From Actinacidiphila glaucinigra (GTDB lineage Bacteria > Actinomycetota > Actinomycetes > Streptomycetales > Streptomycetaceae): a stretch of 64,000 nucleotides of DNA. Within the stretch, counting starts at the first letter, position 1; every line of letters starts with the position of its first letter. The stretch lies in NCBI RefSeq assembly GCF_900188405.1, contig NZ_FZOF01000025.1:12125-76124 (forward strand), in the 5' to 3' direction. Positions 55,188-64,000 of this stretch are shown here, piece by piece. The notes beneath the pieces were generated by a model. The model searched no databases. It had not been told where the DNA came from and saw only the letters and a list, made by a program, of their open reading frames with translations. Position numbers and translations under genes: made by a program.

Positions 55188-55610
55188 GTGTCCGGTGGAG
55201 AGGTGGCCGGCCTCATCGTGGCCGTCTTCTGGGCGATCCTCGTGTCGTTCCTCGCCGTGGCACTCGTACGGCTCGCCCAGGCGCTCCGTCAGGCGACCCG
55301 TCTCGTGGCGGAGGTGACCGACCAGGCCGTGCCGCTGCTCGGCGAGGCCTCCGACGCCGTCCGCGCGGCCCACGCCCAGCTGGCCCGCGTGGACGCCATC
55401 ACCTCTGACGTCGCCGAGGTGACCGCCAACGCCTCCGCCCTGTCCACGACGGTCGCCTCCACCTTCGGGGGCCCCCTCGTGAAGGTCGCGGCCTTCGGCT
55501 ACGGCGTGCGGCGCGCGGTCACCCTGCAGGCCAAGGGCGCCGCCAAGAAGCGCACCGTGGTCGTCGGCCGGACGCTCCCGTCCGCCCGCCGCCGTAAGTC
55601 AAGGGGCTGA
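55188..55610 (+). CDS. DUF948 family membrane protein
   Basis: The 140-aa protein has one N-terminal helix ([24 protein letters not shown]), an amphipathic stretch with hydrophobic repeats ([32 protein letters not shown]) and a basic tail ending in RRRKSRG. DUF948 proteins are membrane-anchored, apolipoprotein-like helical proteins of unknown role. The GTG at 55188 has GGGAG ahead. It is the first gene of a run that leads through DUF6167 into alaS. Confidence 0.82.
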   Translation: MSGGEVAGLIVAVFWAILVSFLAVALVRLAQALRQATRLVAEVTDQAVPLLGEASDAVRAAHAQLARVDAITSDVAEVTANASALSTTVASTFGGPLVKVAAFGYGVRRAVTLQAKGAAKKRTVVVGRTLPSARRRKSRG

Positions 55611-55615
55611 CCTGC

Positions 55616-55906
55616 ATGTTCCGCCGTGCCTTCTGGTTCACCGCCGGTGCCGCCGCCGGGGTGTGGGCCACCAACAAGGTCCATCGCAAGATCCGCAGCC
55701 TGACGCCCGAGAGCCTCGCGGCGAAGGCGGCCGACAAGGCCCTCGAGGCCGGGGACCGGCTGCGCACCTTCGCGCAGGACGTCCGCGCCGGCATGTCCGA
55801 GCGCGAGGGACAGCTCAACGACGCACTGGGCCGCACGGCCCCCGACCTCGACATGCCGGCCCCGCGGCCGGCGATCTCGTACCACCACCGGAAGGACGAA
55901 CACTGA
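55616..55906 (+). CDS. DUF6167 family small membrane-associated protein
   Basis: The 96-aa protein opens [21 protein letters not shown], a short hydrophobic helix, and continues with a helical, charged segment ([20 protein letters not shown]) and a Pro-rich tail. Members of this family always precede alaS in streptomycetes. The stop overlaps alaS by one base (TGATG). Its function is unknown; it is probably translationally coupled to alaS. Confidence 0.85.
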   Translation: MFRRAFWFTAGAAAGVWATNKVHRKIRSLTPESLAAKAADKALEAGDRLRTFAQDVRAGMSEREGQLNDALGRTAPDLDMPAPRPAISYHHRKDEH

Positions 55907-58575
55907 TGGAGTCGGCAGAAATCCGCCGCCGCTGGCTGCGATTCTTCGAGGAGCGCGGGCACACCGTAGTGCCGTCGGCGTCGCTCATCGCCGACGACCC
56001 GACGCTCCTTCTGGTGCCCGCGGGCATGGTCCCGTTCAAGCCCTACTTCCTGGGTGAGGTCAAGCCGCCCTTCCCGCGCGCCACCAGCGTGCAGAAGTGC
56101 GTCCGCACGCCCGACATCGAAGAGGTCGGCAAGACCACGCGCCACGGCACGTTCTTCCAGATGTGCGGCAACTTCTCCTTCGGCGACTACTTCAAGGAAG
56201 ACGCCATCAAGTTCGCCTGGGAGCTGCTCACCAGCTCCGTGGCGGACGGCGGTTACGGCCTCGACCCCGAGCGGCTGTGGATCACGGTCTACAAGGACGA
56301 CGACGAGGCCGAGCAGATCTGGCGCGACGTCGTGGGCGTGCCCGCCGAGCGCATCCAGCGCCTGGGCATGAAGGACAACTTCTGGTCCATGGGCGTCCCG
56401 GGCCCCTGCGGCCCGTGCTCCGAGATCAACTACGACCGCGGCCCCGAGTTCGGTGTCGAGGGCGGCCCCGCCGTCAACGACGAGCGGTACGTGGAGATCT
56501 GGAACCTGGTCTTCATGCAGTACGAGCGCGGGGAGGGCAGCGGCAAGGAGGAGTTCCCGATCCTCGGCGACCTGCCCGCCAAGAACATCGACACCGGTCT
56601 CGGTCTCGAGCGTCTCGCCATGATCCTGCAGGACGTGCAGAACATGTACGAGACCGACACCCTGCGTGCCGTCATCGACAAGGCCACCGAGCTCACCGGC
56701 GTCGCCTATGGCGCCGCGCACGAGTCCGACGTCTCGCTGCGCGTCGTCGCCGACCACATGCGCACCTCCGTCATGCTCATCGGCGACGGCGTCACCCCCG
56801 GCAACGAGGGCCGCGGCTATGTGCTGCGCCGCATCATGCGCCGCGCCATCCGCAACATGCGGCTGCTCGGCGCCACGGACGCCGTGGTCGGCGAACTCGT
56901 GGACACCGTCATCAAGACGATGGGCCAGCAGTACCCGGAGCTCGTCGAGGACCGCAAGCGCATCGAGACGGTCGCCCTCGCCGAGGAGTCCCGCTTCCTC
57001 AAGACGCTCAAGGCCGGCACCAATGTGCTGGACACCGCCGTCACCGAGGCCAAGTCCACCGGTTCCGGCGTCCTCTCCGGCGACAAGGCCTTCCTGCTCC
57101 ACGACACGTGGGGCTTCCCGATCGACCTCACCCTCGAAATGGCCGCCGAGCAGGGCCTGTCGGTGGACCAGGACGGCTTCCGCCGTCTGATGAAGGAGCA
57201 GCGGGACCGCGCCAAGGCGGACGCCCTGGTGAAGAAGAGCGGGCATGTCGACATGTCGGCGTACCGGGCCGTCGCCGACACCGCGGGAAGCACCGTCTTC
57301 ACCGGCTACACCGACAACGAGGGCGAGGCCAGCGTCGTCGGCCTGCTCGTCGACGGTGTGCCGTCGCCCGCCGCCAACGAGGGCGACGAGGTCGAGGTCA
57401 TCCTGGACCGCACCCCGTTCTACGCCGAGGGCGGCGGCCAGCTCGCCGACACCGGCCGGATCCGCACCGACTCGGGCGCCGTCATCGAGGTCCGCGACGT
57501 ACAGCAGCCCGTGCCGGGCGTGACCGTGCACAAGGGCAGCGTCCAGGTCGGCGAGGTGACGGTCGGCTCCGGCGTCCTCGCCAAGATCGACCTCGGCCGC
57601 CGCCGGGCCATCGCCCGCGCCCACAGTGCCACCCACCTCACCCACCAGGCGCTGCGCGACGCCCTCGGCCCCACGGCCGCCCAGGCCGGTTCGGAGAACT
57701 CCCCGGGCCGCTTCCGCTTCGACTTCGGCTCGCCGGCCGCCGTGCCGGGCAGCGTGCTGACGGACGTCGAGCAGAAGATCAACGCCGTGCTCGCCCGCGA
57801 ACTCGACGTCAGCGCCGAGATCATGAGCATCGACGAGGCCAAGAAGCAGGGCGCCATCGCCGAGTTCGGCGAGAAGTACGGCGAGCGGGTGCGCGTCGTG
57901 ACGATCGGTGACTACTCCAAGGAGCTCTGCGGCGGCACGCACGTCCACAACACCGCCCAGCTGGGCCTGGTGAAGCTGCTCGGCGAGTCCTCGATCGGCT
58001 CCGGCGTGCGCCGGGTCGAGGCCCTGGTCGGCGTGGACGCGTACAACTTCCTCGCCCGCGAGCACACGGTCGTCGCCCAGCTCCAGCAGCTGGTCAAGGG
58101 CCGCCCGGAGGAGCTTCCGGAGAAGATCTCCGGGATGCTCGCCAAGCTCAAGGAGGCCGAGAAGGAGATCGAGCGCTTCCGCGCCGAGAAGGTCCTGCAG
58201 GCCGCCGCCGGGCTCGCCGACTCCGCCCAGGACGTCAAGGGCGTCGCCCTGGTCACCGGACAGGTGCCGGACGGCACCGGCGCCGACGACCTGCGCAAGC
58301 TCGTGCTGGACGTCCGCCAGCGGATCGGCGGCGGCCGCGCGGCCGTCGTGGCCCTGTTCGCCGTGGCGGGCGACCGCCCGCTGACCGTCATCGCCACCAA
58401 TGAGGCGGCCCGTGAGCGCGGCCTGAAGGCCGGCGAGCTGGTCCGTACCGCCGCCAAGACCCTCGGTGGCGGCGGTGGCGGCAAGCCGGACGTCGCCCAG
58501 GGCGGAGGCCAGAACGCGGACGCGGTCGGCGAGGCCATCGCCGCCGTGCAGCGACTGGTCGCAGAGACGGCCTGA
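55906..58575 (+). CDS. alaS: Alanyl-tRNA synthetase
   Basis: The 889-aa class II synthetase has an N-terminal catalytic core ([41 protein letters not shown], then [18 protein letters not shown]). The editing domain has [13 protein letters not shown] and the zinc site CGGTHVHNT (C675), and a C-terminal oligomerisation/DHHA1 domain carries [11 protein letters not shown] near the end with a Gly-rich stretch GGGGGG. ATG at 55906 overlaps the preceding stop. ruvX starts 8 bases after the stop. Confidence 0.98.
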   Translation: MESAEIRRRWLRFFEERGHTVVPSASLIADDPTLLLVPAGMVPFKPYFLGEVKPPFPRATSVQKCVRTPDIEEVGKTTRHGTFFQMCGNFSFGDYFKEDAIKFAWELLTSSVADGGYGLDPERLWITVYKDDDEAEQIWRDVVGVPAERIQRLGMKDNFWSMGVPGPCGPCSEINYDRGPEFGVEGGPAVNDERYVEIWNLVFMQYERGEGSGKEEFPILGDLPAKNIDTGLGLERLAMILQDVQNMYETDTLRAVIDKATELTGVAYGAAHESDVSLRVVADHMRTSVMLIGDGVTPGNEGRGYVLRRIMRRAIRNMRLLGATDAVVGELVDTVIKTMGQQYPELVEDRKRIETVALAEESRFLKTLKAGTNVLDTAVTEAKSTGSGVLSGDKAFLLHDTWGFPIDLTLEMAAEQGLSVDQDGFRRLMKEQRDRAKADALVKKSGHVDMSAYRAVADTAGSTVFTGYTDNEGEASVVGLLVDGVPSPAANEGDEVEVILDRTPFYAEGGGQLADTGRIRTDSGAVIEVRDVQQPVPGVTVHKGSVQVGEVTVGSGVLAKIDLGRRRAIARAHSATHLTHQALRDALGPTAAQAGSENSPGRFRFDFGSPAAVPGSVLTDVEQKINAVLARELDVSAEIMSIDEAKKQGAIAEFGEKYGERVRVVTIGDYSKELCGGTHVHNTAQLGLVKLLGESSIGSGVRRVEALVGVDAYNFLAREHTVVAQLQQLVKGRPEELPEKISGMLAKLKEAEKEIERFRAEKVLQAAAGLADSAQDVKGVALVTGQVPDGTGADDLRKLVLDVRQRIGGGRAAVVALFAVAGDRPLTVIATNEAARERGLKAGELVRTAAKTLGGGGGGKPDVAQGGGQNADAVGEAIAAVQRLVAETA

Positions 58576-58582
58576 GGCCGCG

Positions 58583-59047
58583 ATGCGCAGGGGTCGCAGG
58601 ATCGCGATCGACGTCGGGGACGCCCGCATCGGGGTCGCCTCGTGCGACCCCGACGGGCTGATCGCCACACCCGTCGAGACGGTGCCCGGCCGGGACGCCC
58701 CGGCCGCGCGCCGTCGCATCGTGCAGATCGTCGAGGAGTACGAGCCGATCGAGGTGCTGGTCGGCCTGCCCCGCTCGCTCAACGGGCGGGAGGGGCAGGC
58801 CGCGGCCAAGGCCCGCGGCTTCGCCCAGGATGTGGCGAAGATCATCTCCCCCGTACCGGTGCGCCTGGTGGACGAGCGGATGACGACCGTGACGGCGACG
58901 CAGGGACTGCGCGCATCGGGCGTCAAGGCGAAGAAGGGACGCTCCGTCGTCGACCAGGCGGCGGCCGTGGTCATCCTGCAGAGCGCCCTCGAGACCGAAC
59001 GGGTGTCCGGTAAAGAGCCGGGCGAGAGCGTCGAACCGTTTATCTGA
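58583..59047 (+). CDS. ruvX: Holliday junction resolvase-like protein RuvX/YqgF
   Basis: The 154-aa RNase H-fold protein has RIAIDVGDARIGVA (first catalytic Asp), LVGLPRSLNG, VRLVDERMTT and DQAAAVVILQ (last Asp). The family was predicted as a Holliday junction resolvase and also functions in 16S rRNA 5' end maturation. The alaS-ruvX-mltG-aroE order is conserved with Mycobacterium. ATG at 58583, 7 bases past alaS, implies co-transcription. Confidence 0.93.
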   Translation: MRRGRRIAIDVGDARIGVASCDPDGLIATPVETVPGRDAPAARRRIVQIVEEYEPIEVLVGLPRSLNGREGQAAAKARGFAQDVAKIISPVPVRLVDERMTTVTATQGLRASGVKAKKGRSVVDQAAAVVILQSALETERVSGKEPGESVEPFI

Positions 59048-59181
59048 TCGCGGTACGGTAACGTTCCGCGCAGCACGGCGGCCACAGCTGGATCCGTGGG
59101 TGCCGACGGGCCGGGACCCGTCCCGCCCGCGCCGCAAGCGCCGGCCTGCTGCCGCCTCGCGAACCGAACCGTAGGGGATCG

Positions 59182-60951
59182 ATGACTGACTATGGCCGGA
59201 GCCCGGGCTCCGAAGCATGGCACCCCGAAGACCCTCTCTTCGGCGATCAGTGGGGGCAGCAGCAACACCCCGAGCAACATCAGCACCAGCAGCATCAGCA
59301 GTATTCCCAGTACCAGCAGCAACCTCAGCAGGTACAGCACCAGCAACAGCCTCAGCATCCCCAGCACCAGCAGCACCCTCAGAACCAGCAGCATCCGCAG
59401 TACCAGCAGCAGGGCGGCTGGGACCCCTACGGCAACACCGGTCAGCAGCAGCAGTACCCGTACGACCCCCAGCAGCAGTACGACTCCTGGGGCGCCCCGG
59501 CGGGCTACGGCCAGGACGGTTACGGCGGCCAGCAGCAGCCCGACTACTACGGGCAGGGCGGCTACCCGCCCCCGCAGCGGCCCGACCAGCGCTACCCGGA
59601 AGAGCAGCCCCAGTACCAGCAGCAGCCGCAGCAACAACAGCCGCAGCAGTTGCAGCAGCAACCGCAACCGCAACAGCAGCCGCCGCAACGGCAGCAGCGC
59701 TCGCGCCCGGCCGAGCCGGACGCCCCGCTCTGGGACGAGGAGGCGGGCGCCGCCGACGACCACTCGTTCTTCTCCGGCGCGGACGACGACGAGGACGACG
59801 AGCCGCAGCAGGGCCGCAACGACCGGCGCGGCCGCGCGGGCAAGGGCGGCAAGGCCGGTGCCGGGAAGGGCGGCAAGAAGCGGCGCTCGGGCATGGCGTG
59901 CCTGGTCGTGCTGGTCGTCCTCGGCGGCGGCATCACCGGTGTCGGCTGGTTCGGCTACCGCTACTACCAGAGCAACTTCGGCCCGCCGCCGGACTTCGCG
60001 GGGAAGGGCAGCGGCGAGGTCCAGGTCGAGGTCCCGCAGGGTGCGAGCGGCATCGAGATCGGCAACATCCTCAAGAAGGCCGGCGTGGTCAAGAGCGTCG
60101 ACGCCTTCACCGCGGCCGTCAGCAAGGACCCGAAGGGCAACTCCATCCAGGCGGGCGTCTACGTCCTGCACAAGGAGATGGCGGCGTCCAGCGCCGTCAC
60201 GATGATGCTCGACCCGAAGTCGCAGAACGTGCTGGTCATCGCCGAGGGCCTGCGCGACGTGCAGATCTACGAGGTCGTCGACGCCAAGCTGGGGCTCGAC
60301 AAGGGCACCACCGCCAAGGTCGCCGAGGACCAGATCGGCAAGCTCGGGCTGCCCGACTGGGCGGACGACAACAAGGAGATCAAGGACCCGCTGGAGGGCT
60401 TCCTCTGGCCGAGCCGCTACAGCGTCGGCAAGGACACCAAGCCCGTCGACCTGCTGCGCAGCATGGTCACCAACGCCAAGAAGCAGTACACCAAGTACGA
60501 CGTGGAGTCGAAGGCCGAGAAACTGGGGCTGGAGTCGCCGCTGCAGGTCGTCACCCTGGCCAGCCTGGTGCAGGCCGAGGGCAAGTCGGACGAGGACTTC
60601 CGGAAGATGGCGCGGGTCGTCTACAACCGCCTCAAGGCGACCAACACCGAGACCAACGGCAAGCTCGAGTTCGACTCGACGTACAACTACCTGAAGAACC
60701 AGAGCGAGATCAATCTCTCGCTCAAGGAGCTCCGGACCTTCGACGACCCCTACAACACGTACTACTACCGGGGTCTCCCGCCGGGACCGATCGGCAACCC
60801 CGGCGCGAAGGCGCTGGCCGCGGCCATGGATCCCGAACCGGGCAAGTGGTACTACTTCATCTCCCTGGACGGGCACACGACCGAGTTCACGGAGACGCTG
60901 GCGGAGCACGACAAGCTCGCCAGGGAGTTCGACAAGAAGCACAACGGCTGA
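59182..60951 (+). CDS. mltG: Endolytic murein transglycosylase MltG with Gln-rich head
   Basis: The 589-aa protein has a cytoplasmic head (about 20-190) extremely rich in Gln with His, Pro and Tyr, then an acidic and then basic linker, a single membrane helix at about 236-257 (MACLVVLVVLGGGITGVGWFGYRYY), and the YceG/MltG domain with the catalytic Glu in LVQAEGK (E466). MltG cuts nascent glycan strands and sets chain length. The Gln-rich head carries long runs of CAG/CAA codons with slippage-prone base repeats. ATG at 59182. Confidence 0.94.
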   Translation: MTDYGRSPGSEAWHPEDPLFGDQWGQQQHPEQHQHQQHQQYSQYQQQPQQVQHQQQPQHPQHQQHPQNQQHPQYQQQGGWDPYGNTGQQQQYPYDPQQQYDSWGAPAGYGQDGYGGQQQPDYYGQGGYPPPQRPDQRYPEEQPQYQQQPQQQQPQQLQQQPQPQQQPPQRQQRSRPAEPDAPLWDEEAGAADDHSFFSGADDDEDDEPQQGRNDRRGRAGKGGKAGAGKGGKKRRSGMACLVVLVVLGGGITGVGWFGYRYYQSNFGPPPDFAGKGSGEVQVEVPQGASGIEIGNILKKAGVVKSVDAFTAAVSKDPKGNSIQAGVYVLHKEMAASSAVTMMLDPKSQNVLVIAEGLRDVQIYEVVDAKLGLDKGTTAKVAEDQIGKLGLPDWADDNKEIKDPLEGFLWPSRYSVGKDTKPVDLLRSMVTNAKKQYTKYDVESKAEKLGLESPLQVVTLASLVQAEGKSDEDFRKMARVVYNRLKATNTETNGKLEFDSTYNYLKNQSEINLSLKELRTFDDPYNTYYYRGLPPGPIGNPGAKALAAAMDPEPGKWYYFISLDGHTTEFTETLAEHDKLAREFDKKHNG

Positions 60952-60956
60952 GCCGC

Positions 60957-61002
60957 CACCTGGGCGCCGCGCGGGGAACGTCCCCCGTGCGGCGCCCAGG
61001 TG
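60957..61002 (+). terminator. Hairpin after mltG
   Basis: CACCTGGGCGCCGC (60957-60970) pairs with GCGGCGCCCAGGTG (60989-61002). The loop holds a smaller GGGG/CCCC pair. It begins 6 bases past mltG. Confidence 0.7.
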
Positions 61003-61108
61003 CTGCCCGGCCCCGGCGGATCACCGGGCCCTAGACTCGACCGGGCCGTCCCCGGCCGGACAGGGGCGGCCCGAACCGCCGTACACCACGCACCGAGGGG
61101 ACCAGCCC

Positions 61109-61144
61109 ATGACGAAGAGCCCCCGGGAGGCCGCGCGTGCCTAG
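61109..61144 (+). CDS. Short upstream open frame overlapping aroE (doubtful)
   Basis: An 11-codon frame (MTKSPREAARA) begins at ATG 61109 with GAGGGG about 9 bases upstream, and ends at TAG overlapping the aroE start by 8 bases. The CCCCGGGAGG that would serve aroE lies inside this frame, so translation of one may affect the other. It may be a chance frame. Confidence 0.3.
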   Translation: MTKSPREAARA

Positions 61145-61970
61145 GGCAGCGGTGCTCGGATCGCCGATCGCGCACTCCCTCTCCCCGGTGCTGCACCGCG
61201 CCGCGTACACGGAACTGGGCCTGACCGACTGGACGTACGACCGCTTCGAGGTCGTCGAGGCCGCGCTGCCCGGTTTCCTCGCCGGGCTGGACGACCTGCC
61301 GGGCGGCGGACGCTGGGCGGGGCTGTCGCTCACGATGCCGCTCAAGCGGGTGGTCATCCCGCTGCTGGACGAGGTCAGCGACACCGCCTCCGCCGTCGAG
61401 GCCGTCAACACACTCGTCCTCACCGAGGACGGACGCCGCCTCGGCGACAACACCGACATCCCCGGGATGGTGGCGGCCCTGCGCGAGCGCGGCGTCGAAC
61501 GCGTCGCCTCCGCGGCCGTCCTCGGCGCCGGGGCCACCGCATCGTCCGCGCTGGCCGCGCTGGCGCAGATCTGCGACGGCGAGGTCACCGCGTACGTGCG
61601 CAGCGACACCCGCGCCGACGAGATGCGGCAATGGGGCGAGCGGCTCGGCGTGGCCGTGCGGACGGCCGCCTGGGCGGACGCCGCCGAGGCCCTTGCCGCG
61701 CCTCTGGTGATCTCCACGACACCGGCCGGCACCGCGGACGCGCTCGCCGCCGCCGTGCCGGAGCGGCCCGGCACCCTCTTCGACGTGCTGTACGACCCGT
61801 GGCCCACCGCCCTGGCGTCCGCCTGGGCGCGGAGCGACGGGGCCGTCGTCGGGGGGCTCGACCTGCTGGTGCACCAGGCGGTGCTGCAGGTGGAGCTGAT
61901 GACCGGCCGCAAACCGGCCCCCTTGGCGGCCATGCGGGCGGCGGGCGAGGCGGCGCTGCACCGCTCCTGA
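61137..61970 (+). CDS. aroE: Shikimate dehydrogenase
   Basis: The 277-aa protein has SLSP near the N-terminus, the catalytic lysine in LSLTMPLK (K70), NTDIPGM for the shikimate-binding Asp, an NADP-binding GAGATASSA (one Gly-Ala shift from the usual GAGG), and GGLDLLVHQA at the C-terminus. It reduces 3-dehydroshikimate. GTG at 61137 with GGGAGG 7 bases ahead. It precedes aroC by about 150 bases. Confidence 0.92.
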   Translation: MPRAAVLGSPIAHSLSPVLHRAAYTELGLTDWTYDRFEVVEAALPGFLAGLDDLPGGGRWAGLSLTMPLKRVVIPLLDEVSDTASAVEAVNTLVLTEDGRRLGDNTDIPGMVAALRERGVERVASAAVLGAGATASSALAALAQICDGEVTAYVRSDTRADEMRQWGERLGVAVRTAAWADAAEALAAPLVISTTPAGTADALAAAVPERPGTLFDVLYDPWPTALASAWARSDGAVVGGLDLLVHQAVLQVELMTGRKPAPLAAMRAAGEAALHRS

Positions 61971-62123
61971 GCACTCCGCAGCGGTCCGCGGAGGTGTCCA
62001 CGGAGCTGTCCGCCCAGCGGACCGCGCCCCGACTTCGCCGCCGGACGTGAAAGGATCGGTTTACGCACGGATGGTCCGGTCCGCCTCGCCGCGGTCCGGG
62101 CGATGAAGAAGGAGCGAGCACCG

Positions 62124-63308
62124 TTGAGCAGGTTGCGCTGGCTGACCGCGGGGGAGTCGCACGGCCCCGCACTCGTCGCGACGCTGGAGGGTCTGCCCTC
62201 CGGTGTGCCGATCACCACCGAGATGGTGGCGGACCACCTCGCGCGGCGGCGGCTCGGCTATGGCCGCGGTGCCCGGATGAAGTTCGAGCAGGACCAGGTC
62301 ACCTTCCTCGGCGGCGTGCGCCACGGGCTCACCATGGGCTCCCCGGTCGCGATCATGGTGGGGAACACCGAGTGGCCCAAGTGGGAGCAGGTCATGGCGG
62401 CCGATCCGGTGGACCCCGAGGTCCTCGCCGGGCTCGCGCGCAACGCCCCGCTGACCCGGCCGCGCCCCGGCCACGCCGACCTCGCGGGCATGCAGAAGTA
62501 CGGCTTCGACGAGGCCCGGCCGATCCTGGAGCGGGCCTCCGCCCGTGAGACGGCCGCCCGCGTCGCGCTCGGCGCCGTGGCCCGCTCCTACCTCAAGGAG
62601 ACGGCCGGCATCGAGATCGTCTCCCACGTGGTGGAGCTCGCCGCGGCCAAGGCCCCGTACGGCGTCCTCCCCACCCCCGCCGACGTCGAGAGGCTCGACG
62701 CCGACCCCGTGCGCTGCCTTGACGCCGACGCGAGCAAGCGGATGGTCGCCGAGATCGACCAGGCCCACAAGGACGGCGACACCCTCGGCGGCGTCGTCGA
62801 GGTGCTCGCCTACGGCGTGCCCGTCGGCCTCGGCAGCCATGTGCACTGGGACCGCCGGCTGGACGCCCGGCTGGCCGCCGCCCTCATGGGCATCCAGGCC
62901 ATCAAGGGCGTCGAGGTCGGCGACGGCTTCGAGCTCGCCCGCGTCCCCGGCTCCAAGGCGCACGACGAGATCGTCTCCACCGAGGACGGCATCCGCCGCT
63001 CCAGCGGCCGTTCCGGCGGCACCGAGGGCGGCCTGAGCACCGGCGAGCTGCTGCGGGTGCGGGCCGCGATGAAGCCCATCGCCACCGTGCCGCGCGCCCT
63101 GGCCACCGTGGACGTGACCACCGGCGAGGCCACCCAGGCGCACCACCAGCGTTCCGACGTCTGCGCCGTCCCGGCCGCGGGCATCGTCGCCGAGGCGATG
63201 GTCGCCCTGGTCCTGGCCGACGCGGTCGCGGAGAAGTTCGGCGGCGACAGCGTCACCGAGACCCGCCGCAACGTGCGCGGCTACCTCGACAACCTGGTGA
63301 TCCGATGA
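62124..63308 (+). CDS. aroC: Chorismate synthase
   Basis: The protein is 394 aa from the TTG at 62124, which gives the conserved start [19 protein letters not shown] and has AAGGAG 10 bases upstream. An ATG at 62103 would add seven residues without a ribosome site. Family motifs include [18 protein letters not shown] and [11 protein letters not shown]. It is FMN-dependent and converts EPSP to chorismate, which also feeds the pabB product at the other end of this window. The stop overlaps aroK by 4 bases. Confidence 0.96.
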   Translation: MSRLRWLTAGESHGPALVATLEGLPSGVPITTEMVADHLARRRLGYGRGARMKFEQDQVTFLGGVRHGLTMGSPVAIMVGNTEWPKWEQVMAADPVDPEVLAGLARNAPLTRPRPGHADLAGMQKYGFDEARPILERASARETAARVALGAVARSYLKETAGIEIVSHVVELAAAKAPYGVLPTPADVERLDADPVRCLDADASKRMVAEIDQAHKDGDTLGGVVEVLAYGVPVGLGSHVHWDRRLDARLAAALMGIQAIKGVEVGDGFELARVPGSKAHDEIVSTEDGIRRSSGRSGGTEGGLSTGELLRVRAAMKPIATVPRALATVDVTTGEATQAHHQRSDVCAVPAAGIVAEAMVALVLADAVAEKFGGDSVTETRRNVRGYLDNLVIR

Positions 63309-63820
63309 GCGCCCCGGTCGTCGTCCTGGTGGGCCCCATGGGGGTCGGCAAGACCACCGTCGGCGAGCTGCTCGCCCAGCGGCTCGGCACCACCTGCCGC
63401 GACACCGACGCCGACATCGTCGAGGCCGAGGGCCGGCCGATCGGGGACATCTTCGTCGAGGACGGCGAGGAGCACTTCCGCGCGCTGGAGGCGGCGGCCG
63501 TCCGTGTCGCGCTCGCCGAGCACCGCGGCGTGCTCGCGCTCGGCGGCGGTTCGATCCTCGACGAGGACACCCGCAAGCTGCTCTCCGGGCTGCCCGTGGT
63601 CTTCCTCGACATGGACGTCGCCGAGGCGGTCAAGCGCGTCGGCCTCGACACCGCCCGCCCGCTGCTCGCCGTCAACCCGCGGCGGCAGTGGCGGGAGCTG
63701 ATGGAGGCCCGCCGCCCGCTGTACACCGAGGTCGCCCGCGCCGTGGTCGGCACGGAGGGCCTGACCCCCGAGGACGTCGCGGACGCCGTCCTGGACGCAC
63801 TGGAGCTGAAGAACGCATGA
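63305..63820 (+). CDS. aroK: Shikimate kinase
   Basis: The 171-aa P-loop kinase has Walker [10 protein letters not shown] (10-18), DTDADIVE (shikimate-binding Asp), FRALE, GGGS and a lid with RPLL. ATG at 63305 overlaps the aroC stop (ATGA) and its own stop overlaps aroB (ATGA), so the aroC-aroK-aroB genes are translationally coupled. Confidence 0.96.
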   Translation: MSAPVVVLVGPMGVGKTTVGELLAQRLGTTCRDTDADIVEAEGRPIGDIFVEDGEEHFRALEAAAVRVALAEHRGVLALGGGSILDEDTRKLLSGLPVVFLDMDVAEAVKRVGLDTARPLLAVNPRRQWRELMEARRPLYTEVARAVVGTEGLTPEDVADAVLDALELKNA

Positions 63821-64000
63821 CGGAGCACGCCGTACACGCCCCCATCCGCATCCGGGTCGGAGGCAGTGAGGGCACCGAGCCGTACGAGGTGCTGGTCGGC
63901 CGGCAGCTGCTCGGCGAGCTGCCGGGCCTGATCGGCGACAGGGCGGCGCGGGTCGCCGTCATCCACCCCGAGGCCCTGGAGGCCACCGGCCAGGCGCTGC
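63817..64000 (+). CDS. aroB: 3-dehydroquinate synthase, N-terminal part (cut by window)
   Basis: The first 61 codons are visible ([16 protein letters not shown]..., then YEVLVGRQLLGELPGLIG and VAVIHPEAL), matching the N-terminal Rossmann-like start of AroB. ATG at 63817 overlaps the aroK stop. The gene continues beyond the right edge. Confidence 0.9.
   Translation, partial: MTEHAVHAPIRIRVGGSEGTEPYEVLVGRQLLGELPGLIGDRAARVAVIHPEALEATGQAL

Noticed and set aside
55519-60942. An open frame of about 1800 codons on the minus strand across alaS, ruvX and mltG
   Set aside because: It is an antisense shadow. The plus-strand genes are unmistakable, and the minus frame is low-complexity Leu/Val/Gly/Ala/Asp sequence created by GC-biased third positions.

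Overview
The window is chromosomal DNA of a high-GC actinomycete, almost certainly a Streptomyces. The evidence is the extreme G/C bias at third codon positions, frequent GTG and TTG starts, an SsgB sporulation protein, DUF4365, DUF6167 and CGNR proteins typical of streptomycetes, sugar-uptake genes without their own ATPase, and a core gene order (thrS - HIT - pgsA - acyltransferase - pimA-like - pdxS - pdxT - yebC - ruvCAB - yajC - secDF - apt - relA - PPIase - MBL - hisS) that is shared with Mycobacterium tuberculosis. No insertion sequence, phage, CRISPR array or rRNA was found.

Layout. 1-6.6 kb: a minus-strand tRNA cluster (Gly-Cys-Val) with a visible promoter, pabB/pabC for p-aminobenzoate, a tandem GNAT acetyltransferase, a cytosolic DsbA-like protein, small membrane proteins, a CGNR regulator, ssgB and a PGPGW membrane protein. 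6.6-10.7 kb: a tRNA-Val(CAC) gene, then a carbohydrate ABC importer operon behind a promoter overlapped by a perfect LacI-type operator. 10.7-12.0 kb: a HAD phosphatase-like gene bracketed by two inverted copies of a roughly 245-bp hairpin-bearing repeat. 12-17.8 kb: a large polytopic membrane protein with a zinc ribbon, an SRPBCC protein, a second identical tRNA-Val(CAC), a DEDDh exonuclease, and a coupled pair (DUF4365 nuclease-like protein plus an unknown 395-aa protein).

17.9-45.7 kb is the conserved core: threonyl-tRNA synthetase, an Ap4A-type HIT protein, phosphatidylinositol-phosphate synthase with acyltransferase and mannosyltransferase (early phosphatidylinositol mannoside synthesis), pyridoxal phosphate synthase (PdxS/PdxT), Holliday-junction processing (RuvC/A/B), the Sec accessory complex (YajC/SecD/SecF), adenine salvage (Apt), stringent response (RelA), a cyclophilin, an MBL hydrolase and HisS. 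A minus-strand pair (unknown 547-aa membrane protein and an EF-G-like GTPase) interrupts it.

45.7-64 kb: a perfect 200-bp duplication of the hisS 3' part lies just past hisS. It is followed by a coupled methyltransferase/PAS-GGDEF-EAL pair (cyclic di-GMP turnover), a VKOR-family protein, RarA, a DUF2470 protein and rpsD separated by a probable iron box, a STAND ATPase without a DNA-binding domain, two small membrane proteins leading into alaS, ruvX and mltG, and then the shikimate genes aroE, aroC, aroK and aroB (cut by the window end).

The most notable non-routine signals are the hisS 3' duplication with flanking 20-bp direct repeats, the inverted repeat pair around the HAD gene, the iron box between the DUF2470 gene and rpsD, the LacI operator pair, the tandem sites ahead of pdxS, and the DUF4365 two-gene unit. 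Most other genes are ordinary core Streptomyces genes.
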